The notes: a model not told the origin generated them from the sequence alone. 42,741 nt of DNA from Akkermansiaceae bacterium (GCA_903908495.1 CAIVSK010000278.1:1-42741), one strand, 5' to 3'; numbered from the stretch's first letter, positions 16,850-27,800 are shown. Numbers and translations: made by a program.

Positions 16850-17419
16850 ATGCAGCCCCCGTCCATCCCCAACAACATCGTCCTCATCGGCTTCATGGGC
16901 TGCGGCAAGTCCACCATCAGCCGCGAGTTGCGCCGCCTCCTCGGCTACCCGCTGGTGGACATGGACGCCATCATCGAGGAACGCGCCGCCAAACCGATCA
17001 ACCGGATTTTCGAGGAGGATGGCGAGTTGGTCTTTCGCGACATGGAGAGCGGCTTGCTCGAGGAACTGGCCGCTGCGGCAGAAAAAACCCGGATCATTGC
17101 CACCGGCGGCGGCGTGGTGGTCCGCTCGCAAAACCGTGCCACCTTGCAGCGCCTCGGCTACGTCGTGTGGCTGTGCGCGCCGCCGGCCGTGATCCTCAGC
17201 CGCACCCGCAATAGCCAGGAGCGCCCGCTCTTGCACGCCGACGATCCGGCCGCCCGCATCGCCACCCTGCTGGCCGAACGCGAGCCGTGGTACCGCCAAA
17301 GCGCCCATCTCACCGTCGAAACCGCCGGCCTCAGCAGCCGCGAAATTGCCACCGGCATCCTCGAAAGCGCCCGCTACTTCTTCGCCGGCCACCCCCACGC
17401 CCCATGCCAGGAACCGTGA
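16850..17419 (+). CDS. aroK: Shikimate kinase
   Basis: This 189-residue kinase phosphorylates shikimate at the 3-hydroxyl with ATP in the aromatic amino acid pathway. The P-loop GFMGCGKST covers residues 14-22. The shikimate-binding acidic motif follows as VDMDAIIEE (about 36-44), the GGG motif as ATGGGVVV (about 83-90), and the lid region with its arginines as TRNSQERPLL. Length and motif order are normal for AroK; the C-terminal tail of about 15 residues is a little longer than usual. The 3' end overlaps the queG start by 16 nt, so the two genes are probably co-transcribed. Confidence 0.95.
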   Translation: MQPPSIPNNIVLIGFMGCGKSTISRELRRLLGYPLVDMDAIIEERAAKPINRIFEEDGELVFRDMESGLLEELAAAAEKTRIIATGGGVVVRSQNRATLQRLGYVVWLCAPPAVILSRTRNSQERPLLHADDPAARIATLLAEREPWYRQSAHLTVETAGLSSREIATGILESARYFFAGHPHAPCQEP

Positions 17420-18441
17420 AAGCCCTGGCCGCCGCACTCGGATTCGACGAGTGCCGCATCGCCCGCGCCGCCCCAGCCGCCCACGCCGACACCTTCCGCC
17501 AGTGGCTCGCCGATGGCTGCCATGGCGACATGGCCTGGCTGGAACGCAGCCCGGAACGCCGCTGCGATCCGCGCGAAGTCCTCCCCGGCTGCCAATCAGT
17601 CATCTGCCTCGCCCTCAATTACTACCCGGGTGCCAGCCCGTTCCCGGCCCACACCGACGGCGGCTACCGCATCGCCCGCTACGCCTGGAACGACGACTAT
17701 CACGACCTCATCGAGCAAAAACTCGCTGAGTTCGACGCCGGGCTGCGGGCGCTTGGCGGCCACCAGCGGAGTTATGTAGACACCGGCCCGGTGCTCGAGC
17801 GCGACTTCGCCAGCACCTCCGGCCTCGGCTGGAACGGCAAATCCACCCTCCAAATCCACCGCCGGCTCGGCACCTGGTTTTTCCTGGCGGAAATCCTCAC
17901 CACCCTCGAACTGCCACCCGACCCGCCCTCCGGCGACCACTGCGGCACTTGCACCCGCTGCATCACCGCCTGCCCCACCCGGGCGATCACCGCGCCCCAC
18001 CGCGTCGATGCCCGCCGCTGCCTCGCCTATCTAACCATCGAGCACAAGGGCCCCATCCCCGAGGAATTCCGCCGCGCCATGGGCGACCGCATCTACGGCT
18101 GCGACGATTGCCTCGATGCCTGCCCGTGGAACCGCTTCGCGCAGCAGTCCCGCGACCTGACGTTCCATGCGCGTGGCGAGATTTTTTCCCACCGCCTGCG
18201 CGATTTTCTCGATCTCGACGACGCTGGGTTCCGCCGGCTTTTCGCCCGCTCGCCCATCCTCCGGCTCAAGCGGCCGCGCTTCTTGCGCAACGTCTGCGTG
18301 GCCCTCGGCAACACCGGCGATGCCGACGATCTGCCAGCCCTGCGCCGTGCCGCGGCCGACCCCGCCCCCCTCATCGCCGAACACGCCGCCTGGGCGCTGC
18401 GGCAACTCGGTGGCGAAGCGGTCTGTAGCGGCGTTCTGTGA
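17404..18441 (+). CDS. queG: Epoxyqueuosine reductase
   Basis: The 345-residue protein reduces epoxyqueuosine to queuosine in tRNA, using cobalamin and two [4Fe-4S] clusters. Cluster ligands are visible as C180-C183-C186-C190 (CGTCTRCITACP) and as C206 with C233-C236-C240 (CDDCLDACPW). Asp126, in YVDTGPVLERDFA, matches the conserved acid of the active site. A HEAT-like helical tail follows from about 295, as in QueG structures. The ATG at 17404 lies inside the aroK 3' end. The last residues (VCSGVL) and the TGA come from a palindromic repeat that continues downstream, so the original C-terminus may have been altered. Confidence 0.95.
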   Translation: MPGTVKALAAALGFDECRIARAAPAAHADTFRQWLADGCHGDMAWLERSPERRCDPREVLPGCQSVICLALNYYPGASPFPAHTDGGYRIARYAWNDDYHDLIEQKLAEFDAGLRALGGHQRSYVDTGPVLERDFASTSGLGWNGKSTLQIHRRLGTWFFLAEILTTLELPPDPPSGDHCGTCTRCITACPTRAITAPHRVDARRCLAYLTIEHKGPIPEEFRRAMGDRIYGCDDCLDACPWNRFAQQSRDLTFHARGEIFSHRLRDFLDLDDAGFRRLFARSPILRLKRPRFLRNVCVALGNTGDADDLPALRRAAADPAPLIAEHAAWALRQLGGEAVCSGVL

Positions 18442-18548
18442 GCGTCGCTGCCAATGAGATGCGCTTCTGCCATATGCAGTCGCATGGACTAGCGACGGTC
18501 ACAGACCGCCGCTACAATGCAGCGCTGTGGCGGCGTCGCTGCCAATGA
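18424..18548. repeat. Palindromic repeat with flanking direct copies, overlapping the queG stop
   Basis: The 18-nt arm at 18424-18441 (TGTAGCGGCGTTCTGTGA) and the arm at 18499-18516 are reverse complements at 17 of 18 positions, enclosing 57 nt. In addition GCGTCGCTGCCAATGA is repeated directly at 18442-18457 and 18533-18548, each followed 3 nt later by GCGCTT. The element fills the gap between the convergent queG and PATR genes and contains the queG stop codon. It resembles dispersed REP-type repeats and could also act as a bidirectional terminator. Confidence 0.7.
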
Positions 18549-18565
18549 ACAGCGCTTGTTTCGAG

Positions 18566-21500
18566 TTATGGCCCCGTAACCTTGAGGCGCACGAAGATCT
18601 TCACGTCGCCCTGGGGAAGAGTGTATTCCAGCGGCTTGCCGTCGCTGAGATGGGAATCGCCCGCGGCGACATCCGACCACGAGGCCGGAGACATGTCCGT
18701 GGTCGACGTCTGCACCACATAATCGCTGCCGTAAACTCCGCTATACTGTGCGCCCTTCGGCCACGAGACCTTGCCATTAACTACGCCCGGGTTGGCAGTG
18801 AATCCAGAGCCGGTCAGTCCCATGAAGTATTCGATACCATTGGCGACGCCGTCGTTGTCATGGTCCTGATTCATGAGCTGGCCGGGCGCGTTGGTGGCAG
18901 CCCAGGAGCTGAATCCACCCACGACGGTGAGGGTGACAGCCTTGTTGGTGCCGCTGATGGTTTCGTTATACTTGATGAGGTACTGGTTGGCACCCAAGGT
19001 GACGGTAGTGCCGTCGCCCAACCCGGCAAAGGTGACGCCGTTCCATGCTCCGGTATAAGAGATCAGGACGAACTTGCTGCCACTGGCGGGCGTACCCGCG
19101 CCGATATCAGATACCATGAGCGTGGACGCCGCGTCGATGTTGAGGTTGCCGTTGATGGATAGCACGTCCGCAGCAAGGGTCGCCGAGTTGATCTGACAAA
19201 CCAGCGAGCCGGTGGAACCGAACGTGAACGCTCCGGTGGTGAGGGTGCCGATGCCATTGCCCGGCGCGACGGTGCCATTGTTGTTGACCGCGCCGCCGAG
19301 CGTGCCGACGCCAGTTAGGGTAGCGCCGGATGACAGGTTGACCGCCCCGGTCGCAGCGCTCTGGTTGCCATTGACGACCAGTGTGCCGCCGGTGGTCACC
19401 GCGGTGGCTTCGGTATAACTGTTGTTACCCGTGAGAGTCCATACATTGGCACCGGACAGGGTGACACCCATCGGATTGGTGCCATCGGAAATCACGCCGT
19501 TGATCGTGCCATTGGCACCGCTGAGCCCGCCGAGCAAAAGAAAGCGGAGGCTGGTATTCGCGGCAATATTCCCGTTGAGCGTGAGGCTGCCGCCGACGAC
19601 GGAGATCGCGGTGCTGCCACCGCCGGCGGCGAGGGTGAAGTTGCCGTTGATGACGTTGTCTCCGGCGACATTGCCGATGGCCGGCTCGGTGAAGTTGGCG
19701 CTGCTGGTGATGAAGCTGATCGTGGCCGGCAGCGTGAGATCGCCGGCGGACCCGTCCAGATAGAGCTGCGGCCGGCCGGCGGTGCCGTTGGTCAGATTGA
19801 TCGTCTTGGCGCCGGTTCCCAGCGCACCTACGTTGTGGATTTTCAAGCCGCCGGAGTTGATGGTGATGCCGCCGGCGAAGGAATTATTGCCCGTCAGGGT
19901 GGCGACCGCGCCAACCGAACCGCCGGTCACCTGGCCGATGGTGATGCTGCCGGAGCCGCTGATATCATTGGCGACGGTATAAGCCGCGTCGCTGCGGTCG
20001 AGCAGCAGTACGCCGTTATCGGTGACCGCTCCGCTTCCCAGATTGCCGGTGAGGGTTTGGGTGCCGATCTGCAGGGTGCCGCCGTTGATGAAGGTGGAAG
20101 CATAACTGTCGGTGCCGTTGAGGATCAAGCGCGAGGTGCTGTTCTTGATGAGGTTGCCTGCGCCCAGCGACAGGTTGCCGCTCACGGTGGTGACGACGCT
20201 GCCGTCCATGGCGAAAGTCAGGTCGGTGTCGGTGCCGGTGACGGTGTTGCTGAAGGTGAAGCCCGCGCCACCGTCCGTCTTGATCGTGGAGGCGGCGCTG
20301 AGAGTGATGGCATTGCTCAGGGTGATCGCCTTGCCGGAGCCGACGTGCAGCACGCCGGCTGCGCCACCGTCGCCGGCGATGTCAAACGGCTCATCGACGG
20401 TCGATCCGTTGGTCAGGTTGCCAAAGTTGACCTGCGCGCCGGATTGCACGGTGGTTCCAGACGCGTTGCTACCGAGCGCAGAGGCATTGCCGAGATAGAC
20501 GGTCCCGCTGGTAATCACAGTCGCTCCGTCATAACTGTTGGATCCGCCGAGGACCAGGGTGTTGCTGCCCGCCTTGGTGAATCCCAAGCCCGAACCGTCG
20601 ATCACGCCGTTGAGAGTGAGCTGCGAGACGGTGGTCAGCACCGGACTGGTGCCGCTGAGCGTGACATTGCCCGCCACGCTGAGCGCGCCACTGTCCGTCG
20701 CATCCCCGAAGATCGTGTTGGCGGAAATCGTCAGACCGTTGGCGAGACTGCGCGCGGTGGCGGAGTCCGAGGACAGCCCCGAACCCGCCAGAGTGATAGG
20801 CCCGGAGCCGAGCGCGGTGGCGGAGCCGACGCGGACCCGGCCGCCGGAAAGCGTGCTGCCACCCGCATAACTGTTGGACGTGGTGACCGTCAGCATCGAG
20901 CTGCCGGATTTCGTCAGACGGCCCTGACTGATGGTGCCGCTGCCGCCCAACGTGTAATCCACCGTGGATGCGTTGACGGTGACCGTGTCGCTGCGCAATT
21001 CGCCGATGAGATTCACGTTCGGCTGGGCCGAGCCGTTCGAATCGAAGGTCACCGCATCGAGCCAGCGGAACGTTTGCGCGGAGTACCCCAGGTCCAGCCA
21101 GTTTGCGCTCGTATTCAGGTCCCACGTGCCGTTGACCGAGCCGGTCCAGATGAGCGGGATGCCCGGCCCGAAAGTGATGCTGGCTGATGTGAAGTCCGAA
21201 GCGAACGACGACGTCCGATATCCCGAGGTGAAGCCGCTGGTGCTACCGGTGAGTGCGGCGAAGGTCAGGATCGGATAGGTGCCCGGTGTCATGCCGCTGG
21301 CGGGAGCGATGAAGACGGGACCGGTGATATTGAGAGTGCCGGTGACGTTGAGTGCCGGTGACAGGGTGGGATCCGGAGCGAGGGTGCCGGAGAGGTTGAG
21401 GTTGCCATTGACCGTGCCGTTGCCGGCGAGCGTGCCGCCAGTGACGGTGACATTGCCGACTGAACCGCCCAGCGCAAGTGTGGCGCCGGTGTTCACGGTC

Positions 21501-24352
21501 ACAGCCCCTGCCAGCGAACCGGTGACCGACAGGGTGCCGCCGTTGACGGTGGTCGCGCCGGTATAGGTGTTGACGGCGGGCAGGATCCATTTGCCAGTGC
21601 CGTTCTTGGTCAGCGCGAGCTTGCCCAATCCGCCGGTCACGTCGGTCAGGGTGGCGGCCAAGGTATTACTATCGGCATTGGTCCCGGTCAGCGTGAGGGT
21701 GCGGTTGATATCCGCAGTTGCTCCGAGGGTGGGGACGAATGCATTGGTGGATGCTGCGGTGGTTGGCGTGTTGAGGGTGATCGTGCGGTTGGCGACGTCG
21801 ATCGCGCTGATCGTGGTGCCTGCGGCAAGCGCCGCTCCGGTCACGGTTTGGCCGACGGCGAGGCTGGACGAGTTATCGAGAGTGAGCGTGCTCGCACCGA
21901 TGGCGCAGGGCGCGCAGTTCTGGCTGGTGGAGCCGGCGTTGTGGGTCAAACTGGTGGATGTCAGATTGAGCGGGCCGCTGCCGCTGGCGTCGATCGTACC
22001 GCCTTTGGGCAGCAGGCTGACGCTGCGGTTGGACGAGTCACCGGTGCCGACATAGCGGAGGGTGCCGCCGAGAGTGATCGATGCGGCGGTGCCAAGCGAA
22101 CTGGCGGTGCCGCTGTTGACGAGCTTGACGACCTGGGTGCTGCCGGAATTGAGGATTGGAGCTTGGTCGAAGTCGTTGTCACCGCGGGTTAGCGAGAGCA
22201 GACCGCTGCCACAGTGGATGATGGTGGTCTGATAGGTGCCGTTCGTCGCAACCTTGCTGTTGAGGACAAAATCTCCGGCTCCAAAGAACGACATCGGGCG
22301 AATACTGGATGCGGCAGCTGTGTTGCGGAGGGTCGATGTGGTGGTGGAACTCGCGCCGATCGTCAGGGTGCCCGCCACCGATTCCATGCCGTAAGCACCG
22401 CCGGTTTCGGCGATGACCACATTGCCGGCCCAAGTGTTGTTGCCGGACACATTGCGCAGGGAAACCTGGTTGCCGATCGTGGCACTGCCGGAGGCGTAGA
22501 AGGCCTTGCCGGAGATGTTGAGCGTCTTGTTAGCGTCGATGGTGATGTTGTTGGCCAGTTCGAGAATCGAAGTGCCCTGGTTCAAGCCGCGCATCTGAAC
22601 GGTGCGCACCGTGGCTGGAGCACCGAGCGCCTCGGCATGGGTGACGCGGATGCTGCCGTAATTGTTGGAGGCGGTCGCTCCGGACGTCAGGTTGCCGGTG
22701 GTCCAAGTGCTCGGGCCGGAGAGAATCAGGCTGGCGGAACCGGTTTTGGTGACGACGGCGGTGCCTTGGATGCCGCCCGAAAGTTCGGTGGTGCCGGTAT
22801 TGGTGGCGACGGTCAGAGCTCCGGTTAGAATCGTGGGACCGGACACGAGAAGGTATCCGCTGCCGGTTTTGGTGAGCGTGGCGGACGCCTTGAGTCCGCC
22901 GCTGAGTTCGGCGGTGTTGGCGCTCACCTGGATCGTGCGGGATGCGCCGTTGAGGTCAAGCGGGTTTGCCAAAATGAGCTTGCTATCGGCCTGGGCGCCA
23001 TTGAGCCACAAGCTGTTGCAGTTGATTTGCGCGACGTTGGACTGCGAGCACGTCAGCGTGACGGTGCCAGCGGCGGTGGCTACTGCGCTCAGAGTGATCT
23101 GGTTGGTGCCGATGGCCGTGATGGTGCTGTTGGCGGGAATGCCGGTGCCGGTGATGGTCATGCCAACCGTCAGGCCGGTGGTGGTGATGGCAGTCACCGT
23201 GTTCGAGCTGAGGGCGGTGGTACCGGTGGGTGCCGCGTAGGCCATGAATTGCAAATCCGCCCCGGCGCCGCCAAGGTTGACGGCCAAATTTCCGCCGCGG
23301 GCACCGAGGCCGCTGATGCGGGAGCCACTCTGCACATACTGCCACTGGATCTGGCCGGCGCCGCTGCCGACGGAGCGGGTGAAGGAGCCGGACGATTGGA
23401 ACAGGCCGTCAGCGGAAGCGGTGAGCAACAGGTTGCTAGCAGCCGGCAAGGTGCCGGGCTCGGCCCACAGGGTGCCTTGGGAATGGCTGGTGCCGCCGCT
23501 CCACGAGTTGGACGTGTTAGTCAGATGGACGCCCTCGTTGTCGCAATATCGGAAAGTGACCAAATTGGCACCACCGCTGATGGCACCGGTGATATCAAGG
23601 CGGGATGCACCGCTGTTGGCGATGCGCACGGCACCGGTATTCACGGTGATGGGTCCCTGAATGGTATTCACGCCAGTGCCGGCACCGACGAGCGTGCCAA
23701 GGGGGGCTGAGTTTCCTCCCTGTCCGGTCAGATTGAAGGAAACCGTGGCCGGCACGGTGATTCCGCTACCTTGGAAACGACAAAACTGCCCGCTGGTGCC
23801 GGTGCCCACCACCGTGATGCTGGTGAGGCCGCCGAGCGCCGCCGCGGAGCTGAACTGCACGCCGGCGCTGTTGGTGCTGGCAACGTCCGGGAGGGTGACC
23901 GCCCCGCTGATCGTGTTGGTGCCGGACAGAATCACCGTGCCGGCCCCCGTTTTGCTGAAACCGTTGGTGCCTGCCAAGGGCGCTGAAATCGTGTGTCCGG
24001 TGCCCGTCAACACATTCAGAACCGGCGCGCTCGCACCGTTATCCAGGGTCAGCGCGTTGCTGCCCGCAAAAATCCAGCTGTTCGAAACCGTCGTGGCATC
24101 CTGCACCTTGAGCGTGCCGATCGTGTAGGCCGCGTCCATCGTCACGGTCACGTCCGGAGTGATGTTGACGCTGCTGAAGTCCGCAATGGCCGAGGGACCG
24201 GACGCCACCGTGGCGCTGGTCCACTTGCTGGTGTCGCTCCAGTTACCAGACCCGTTGATGCTCCAGGTGCCATTGGCGGCTCGCGCCGGGCCGGACATGC
24301 ACAAAATGGCGAAGGAAGGAAGCAGGCATGCGGCAAGTTTTTTGGTTTTCAT
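18566..24352 (-). CDS. Giant exported PATR beta-strand-repeat protein (1928 aa)
   Basis: The ATG at 24352 starts a standard signal peptide (MKTKKLAACLLPSFAILCMS, site near ARA). The mature protein opens with a W-rich motif (WSINGSGNWSDTSKW) and consists mainly of PATR repeats such as LTKTGSGYLLVSGPTILTG. A second W-module begins near residue 1066 (IWTGSVNGTWDLNTSANW). A beta segment with the pattern VGMTITGTGIPANSTITAIG (about 380-435) recurs in diverged form at about 817-870 (VGQTVTGAALAAGTTISAI), an internal duplication. The last 117 residues carry a calcium-loop motif (DHDNDGVANGIEYF) and end IFVRLKVTGP, closely related to the tail of the gene ending at 7375. No beta-barrel translocator is present. 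It is likely a surface or biofilm protein of unknown ligand. Confidence 0.9.
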   Translation of the reverse strand: MKTKKLAACLLPSFAILCMSGPARAANGTWSINGSGNWSDTSKWTSATVASGPSAIADFSSVNITPDVTVTMDAAYTIGTLKVQDATTVSNSWIFAGSNALTLDNGASAPVLNVLTGTGHTISAPLAGTNGFSKTGAGTVILSGTNTISGAVTLPDVASTNSAGVQFSSAAALGGLTSITVVGTGTSGQFCRFQGSGITVPATVSFNLTGQGGNSAPLGTLVGAGTGVNTIQGPITVNTGAVRIANSGASRLDITGAISGGANLVTFRYCDNEGVHLTNTSNSWSGGTSHSQGTLWAEPGTLPAASNLLLTASADGLFQSSGSFTRSVGSGAGQIQWQYVQSGSRISGLGARGGNLAVNLGGAGADLQFMAYAAPTGTTALSSNTVTAITTTGLTVGMTITGTGIPANSTITAIGTNQITLSAVATAAGTVTLTCSQSNVAQINCNSLWLNGAQADSKLILANPLDLNGASRTIQVSANTAELSGGLKASATLTKTGSGYLLVSGPTILTGALTVATNTGTTELSGGIQGTAVVTKTGSASLILSGPSTWTTGNLTSGATASNNYGSIRVTHAEALGAPATVRTVQMRGLNQGTSILELANNITIDANKTLNISGKAFYASGSATIGNQVSLRNVSGNNTWAGNVVIAETGGAYGMESVAGTLTIGASSTTTSTLRNTAAASSIRPMSFFGAGDFVLNSKVATNGTYQTTIIHCGSGLLSLTRGDNDFDQAPILNSGSTQVVKLVNSGTASSLGTAASITLGGTLRYVGTGDSSNRSVSLLPKGGTIDASGSGPLNLTSTSLTHNAGSTSQNCAPCAIGASTLTLDNSSSLAVGQTVTGAALAAGTTISAIDVANRTITLNTPTTAASTNAFVPTLGATADINRTLTLTGTNADSNTLAATLTDVTGGLGKLALTKNGTGKWILPAVNTYTGATTVNGGTLSVTGSLAGAVTVNTGATLALGGSVGNVTVTGGTLAGNGTVNGNLNLSGTLAPDPTLSPALNVTGTLNITGPVFIAPASGMTPGTYPILTFAALTGSTSGFTSGYRTSSFASDFTSASITFGPGIPLIWTGSVNGTWDLNTSANWLDLGYSAQTFRWLDAVTFDSNGSAQPNVNLIGELRSDTVTVNASTVDYTLGGSGTISQGRLTKSGSSMLTVTTSNSYAGGSTLSGGRVRVGSATALGSGPITLAGSGLSSDSATARSLANGLTISANTIFGDATDSGALSVAGNVTLSGTSPVLTTVSQLTLNGVIDGSGLGFTKAGSNTLVLGGSNSYDGATVITSGTVYLGNASALGSNASGTTVQSGAQVNFGNLTNGSTVDEPFDIAGDGGAAGVLHVGSGKAITLSNAITLSAASTIKTDGGAGFTFSNTVTGTDTDLTFAMDGSVVTTVSGNLSLGAGNLIKNSTSRLILNGTDSYASTFINGGTLQIGTQTLTGNLGSGAVTDNGVLLLDRSDAAYTVANDISGSGSITIGQVTGGSVGAVATLTGNNSFAGGITINSGGLKIHNVGALGTGAKTINLTNGTAGRPQLYLDGSAGDLTLPATISFITSSANFTEPAIGNVAGDNVINGNFTLAAGGGSTAISVVGGSLTLNGNIAANTSLRFLLLGGLSGANGTINGVISDGTNPMGVTLSGANVWTLTGNNSYTEATAVTTGGTLVVNGNQSAATGAVNLSSGATLTGVGTLGGAVNNNGTVAPGNGIGTLTTGAFTFGSTGSLVCQINSATLAADVLSINGNLNIDAASTLMVSDIGAGTPASGSKFVLISYTGAWNGVTFAGLGDGTTVTLGANQYLIKYNETISGTNKAVTLTVVGGFSSWAATNAPGQLMNQDHDNDGVANGIEYFMGLTGSGFTANPGVVNGKVSWPKGAQYSGVYGSDYVVQTSTTDMSPASWSDVAAGDSHLSDGKPLEYTLPQGDVKIFVRLKVTGP

Positions 24353-24489
24353 GGTAAGACAAGGGCAGGGCTAACCAATCCACCCCCTCGGCGTCAAGGC
24401 TACGTTTCAAGATTTCGCACTTTGGCTCGCGCAGGGGCCGCGCAGGACTGAGATTGCTTGCCGCAGCAAACCGCCGCGCTCCAATCAGT

Positions 24490-24529
24490 TTCGCAAATCA
24501 GACAGCGATTTCGCGAATCCGTCATTGCT
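24490..24529 (+). promoter_or_regulatory. TTCGC box, copy 1
   Basis: TTCGC at 24490 and TTCGC at 24510 are 20 nt apart start to start, and ATTGCT begins 14 nt after the second. AGAC occupies the invariant AGNC position inside the first half. The spacing is identical in five copies in this window, all in the same orientation. Copy 1 is the more distal of two upstream of the first LamG gene. Confidence 0.6.
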
Positions 24530-24575
24530 CGATGACGCGGAATTCTGATCTAATCATCATGCAATTGGGTATTAC

Positions 24576-24616
24576 CTCCGGTTCCAGCGGGGCATCCGAC
24601 GCAAGTCGGCAGCCTC
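24576..24616 (+). other. GNRA-loop hairpin, diverged copy between the two TTCGC boxes
   Basis: The left arm GGGGCATCCGAC (24589-24600), loop GCAA and right arm GTCGGCAGCCTC (24605-24616) form a stem with two internal mismatches. It matches the second hairpin found downstream of the three LamG genes. CTCCGG at 24576-24581 corresponds to the right arm of the first hairpin there, but a clear left arm is missing. Confidence 0.45.
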
Positions 24617-24634
24617 CTGCTCTTTCCGTGAAAT

Positions 24635-24674
24635 TTCGCTTAAAAGACATTTTATTCGCCAAATAAACATTGCC
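24635..24674 (+). promoter_or_regulatory. TTCGC box, copy 2 (proximal to LamG protein 1)
   Basis: TTCGC at 24635, TTCGC at 24655 and ATTGCC at 24669 keep the exact 20/14 spacing; AGAC is at the AGNC position. The box ends 174 nt before the ATG at 24849. It aligns without gaps to the copies upstream of the next three transcription units. Confidence 0.65.
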
Positions 24675-24848
24675 CGAGGAAGCGCTTTCTGGTTTCTTTA
24701 TAACGGATTCGAGCATGGGTGCCAGAATCACGGAAGCCGTTCCGATTCGGGCCCGCCCCACCCCTTGAAGCACCCTGTCGCAACAACATTCCCTCTCCCA
24801 TCGCCAATGAATGAATCGATAACCCCTGCACTCCCGCAGTCCTAACAC

Positions 24849-27800
24849 ATGAAACAGACCCCCATTCAACCGCCCCCAACGGGGCACTCACGTTGGCCCG
24901 TCGGCAACGCAGCCCAAGCCGCATCGAATCGTCACAGCAAGCAATTCCGACCCCTCCACCTCGCCGCCAAATCCGCCGCGCTCGCTGCGGCAGTGCTGAT
25001 GGCAAGCGGGTTGAACCGGGCGTCAGCCCAGGATCCGGACCTCATTTTCTCGGTGCTCAGCAGCGAGTGTCCGGCCACCGGGAATTGGCCGATCGCAGAT
25101 CCGGTGGGCAGTTCGCTGTCGCGCAACGGGTCACCCACCACCATGATCATCAACGGTGAAAAGTGGGAATGGAACAACCGCATGACCTCCCAGGACTGCT
25201 GGCGGGTCGGCGGCCCCTACTCCTCCATCGCCTGCAACGGCGTGACCATTGTGGCGGCGGTGCGACCGGTGTATTGCAATCCGGGCGGCGAACCCCGCGG
25301 CGAGATCGTGGACATCATGTACGATCGGCTTGCCCTGGCGATCAGCCACGCCGACGGCCGCATCATGGTGTGCAGAAACCACTGGGTTGACTTTGGCCCC
25401 GCCATTCCTAACGGGCAGATCACGATCCTGAGCCTGGTGGTGCAGCCCAACGGCTCGTATGAGGTCTTCGCCAACGGCGTTTCGAAGATGACGGGTGGCG
25501 CAGATGGCGATTTCAGCAGCCAAATGGTTCCCACGGGCAGTGAAAGCTTCAAAAAGTACGTTGACGTCGGCCGCAACGATCCGGACGGCTGGTCCGCCTT
25601 CAATGGCAACATCGGCGACGTTTACCTCTACAAAGTGGCGATTGACTCCACCAAGCGCGGCAATTTGGAAACCGCGATGATCGCGAAGTTTGGCACGGCG
25701 GCGATGTACACCGTCACCGCCACTGCCGGGCCGGGTGGTTCGATCAGTCCGTCCGCCGCCGTGGCGGTGCCGCAAAACACCAATCAGACATTCACCATCA
25801 CCACCAATTACGGCTCCATCCTCAACGACGTGCTGGTGGACAACGTCTCACAAGGCGCGGTGAGCAGCTACACGTTCAGCGACGTGACGGCCGACCATAC
25901 CATCGCCGCGAGTTGGACCTCGCTGCCGACCTTCTCCGGCACGGTGAGCGGTTCTTCCGGCCCGATTTATTCCGCCAGAGTGGCGCTCAGCGATGGCAGC
26001 AGCGTGCATACCAACGCCGCCGGCCAGTATAGCATCATTGCCCCGGCCGATGGCGCATATACGTTGACCGCCTCGAAGGGTGGCTTTGTCACCTCTGCCG
26101 CGCTGCCGGCGACCATGACCGGCGGAGTCTCGCTCACCGGCCTGAATTTCACCCTCGCCAGCAGCTCAGGCCTGGATCCGCTGGTGGTGCTGGATGCATC
26201 CACCCTGACGGAAGGCACCGATCTGGCGGCGTGGCCAAACACCGGCACCCTCGGCGGAACCTTCGACAAACATCCGGGCGGTACCGGTCCCAATGTGGTG
26301 GCCAATTATGCCGGCACCGGCAAACAAGCGGTTGAGTTCATCCAGCCCTCTCAGGACGATGCCGGAAGACGGACCATGGCGTCGGCCATCCCTGCACCGG
26401 GCGAAATCACCGGTAATTCCGACTGGACCATCTCCACTGACCTCTATCGGCCAGATATGGGAGGCAACGATAGTGCCTATATGAGCTGGTCCGGCACCCA
26501 GGATGGCGTTGGCGGGTCCGCGGCATTCTTTTACAAAAACAATTGGGCCTACATGCATTACGCCAATGACAGTGGCTTCAACGCGGTGCCAAGCGCCAGC
26601 GCATGGCATAATGTGACCATCACCTTTGATGGGACTCGCGAAAAACTGTACGTGGATGGCGTTCTAGACTCCAACAATTCCCGCAGCCTCAATATCGGCG
26701 CATCCCACCTCATGATTGTTGGCAGCAGGACGGATAACAACACCTGGGGCAACGACAATTATTGGCGCTTCAACGGCGCAATCTCAAAACTCCAGATCTT
26801 CGACCAGGCCCTCAGCGCGAGTCAAGTGGCAAAACTCGCGGGTGCCCCGACCTACGACTGGGCAGGCCCCGACAATGGCATCTGGAGCGATCCGGCCAAC
26901 TGGAGCAGCAACGTGCCGGTCTCCGGCAAAGTGGCGGAGTTCTCGGATGCCGGCGCCGGAGCCACCGTCCAACTCGACATGCCGGTGACCATCGGCGGCG
27001 TCGAATTCACCAACACGGTCGCCAACCAAACCATCGCTGCTAACAATCCAGCCAACAATCTGACCCTCAAGACCGTGGCGGTGGACGCCGGATCGCATTC
27101 CATCAGCGCCAATGTCAATGCTCCCGGCGGCCTGATGGTCAGTGGTGGCGGACAGGTGAGCTTCAGCGGCGCGGTGACCTCCAGCGGTGGCGGTTGGTTG
27201 CCGACCCAAATCAATGGTGCCAGCGTCGTGCTGAGCGGCTCGGGCTCGTGGACCGATGTCTCGGGACAATACCTCGCCATCGGCAATGACGCGTCAACCG
27301 GCACTCTGATCATCAACGACTCCGCCACGTTCGACTGGTCGGGCACCGCCTCGATGTGCATCGGCTGGGGCGCAGGAGGCACCGGCAAAGTGGTGCAGAA
27401 TGGCGGCACCGTCAAGGCCCCACAGACGGCCACAGCCTGGTACAACAACAGCGGCCCCGGAATCATGATGGGCCTTTGGGATGGCACGGTCAGCAACGCC
27501 GAATATGACCTCAACGGCGGCACCCTGATCACCTGTAATGTCTATGGAATTAATGAAGGGTCCGGCATCACCGTCCAACCTCCCACCGGCACCGTGCTGT
27601 TCAGGTTCAACGGCGGCGTGCTGCAGGCAACCCAAAACGACAGCACGGATAGCTCGGTCGTCAGCGAAGGTACCAACCACCTGCTGGGCAACATGACCCA
27701 CGGCTATGTCGGCACCAACGGCGCCATGATCGACACCGCGTCGTTCTCCTGCAGCATTGACCAGGCCCTCGAACATGATCCGGCCGCCTCGGCCACCGAC

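Larger units (their letters stand above)
24353..24848. other. Divergent intergenic region upstream of the LamG cluster
   Basis: This 496-nt region separates the minus-strand PATR gene from the first LamG gene. It holds two copies of the 40-nt TTCGC box and one GNRA-loop hairpin, listed separately. The DNA nearest the PATR start (24353-24480) shows no recognisable element. Confidence 0.6.

Noticed and set aside
19835-21187. 450-codon frame on the plus strand opposite the second PATR gene
   Set aside because: Same reason: composition mirrors the coding strand, there is no start context and no recognisable fold.
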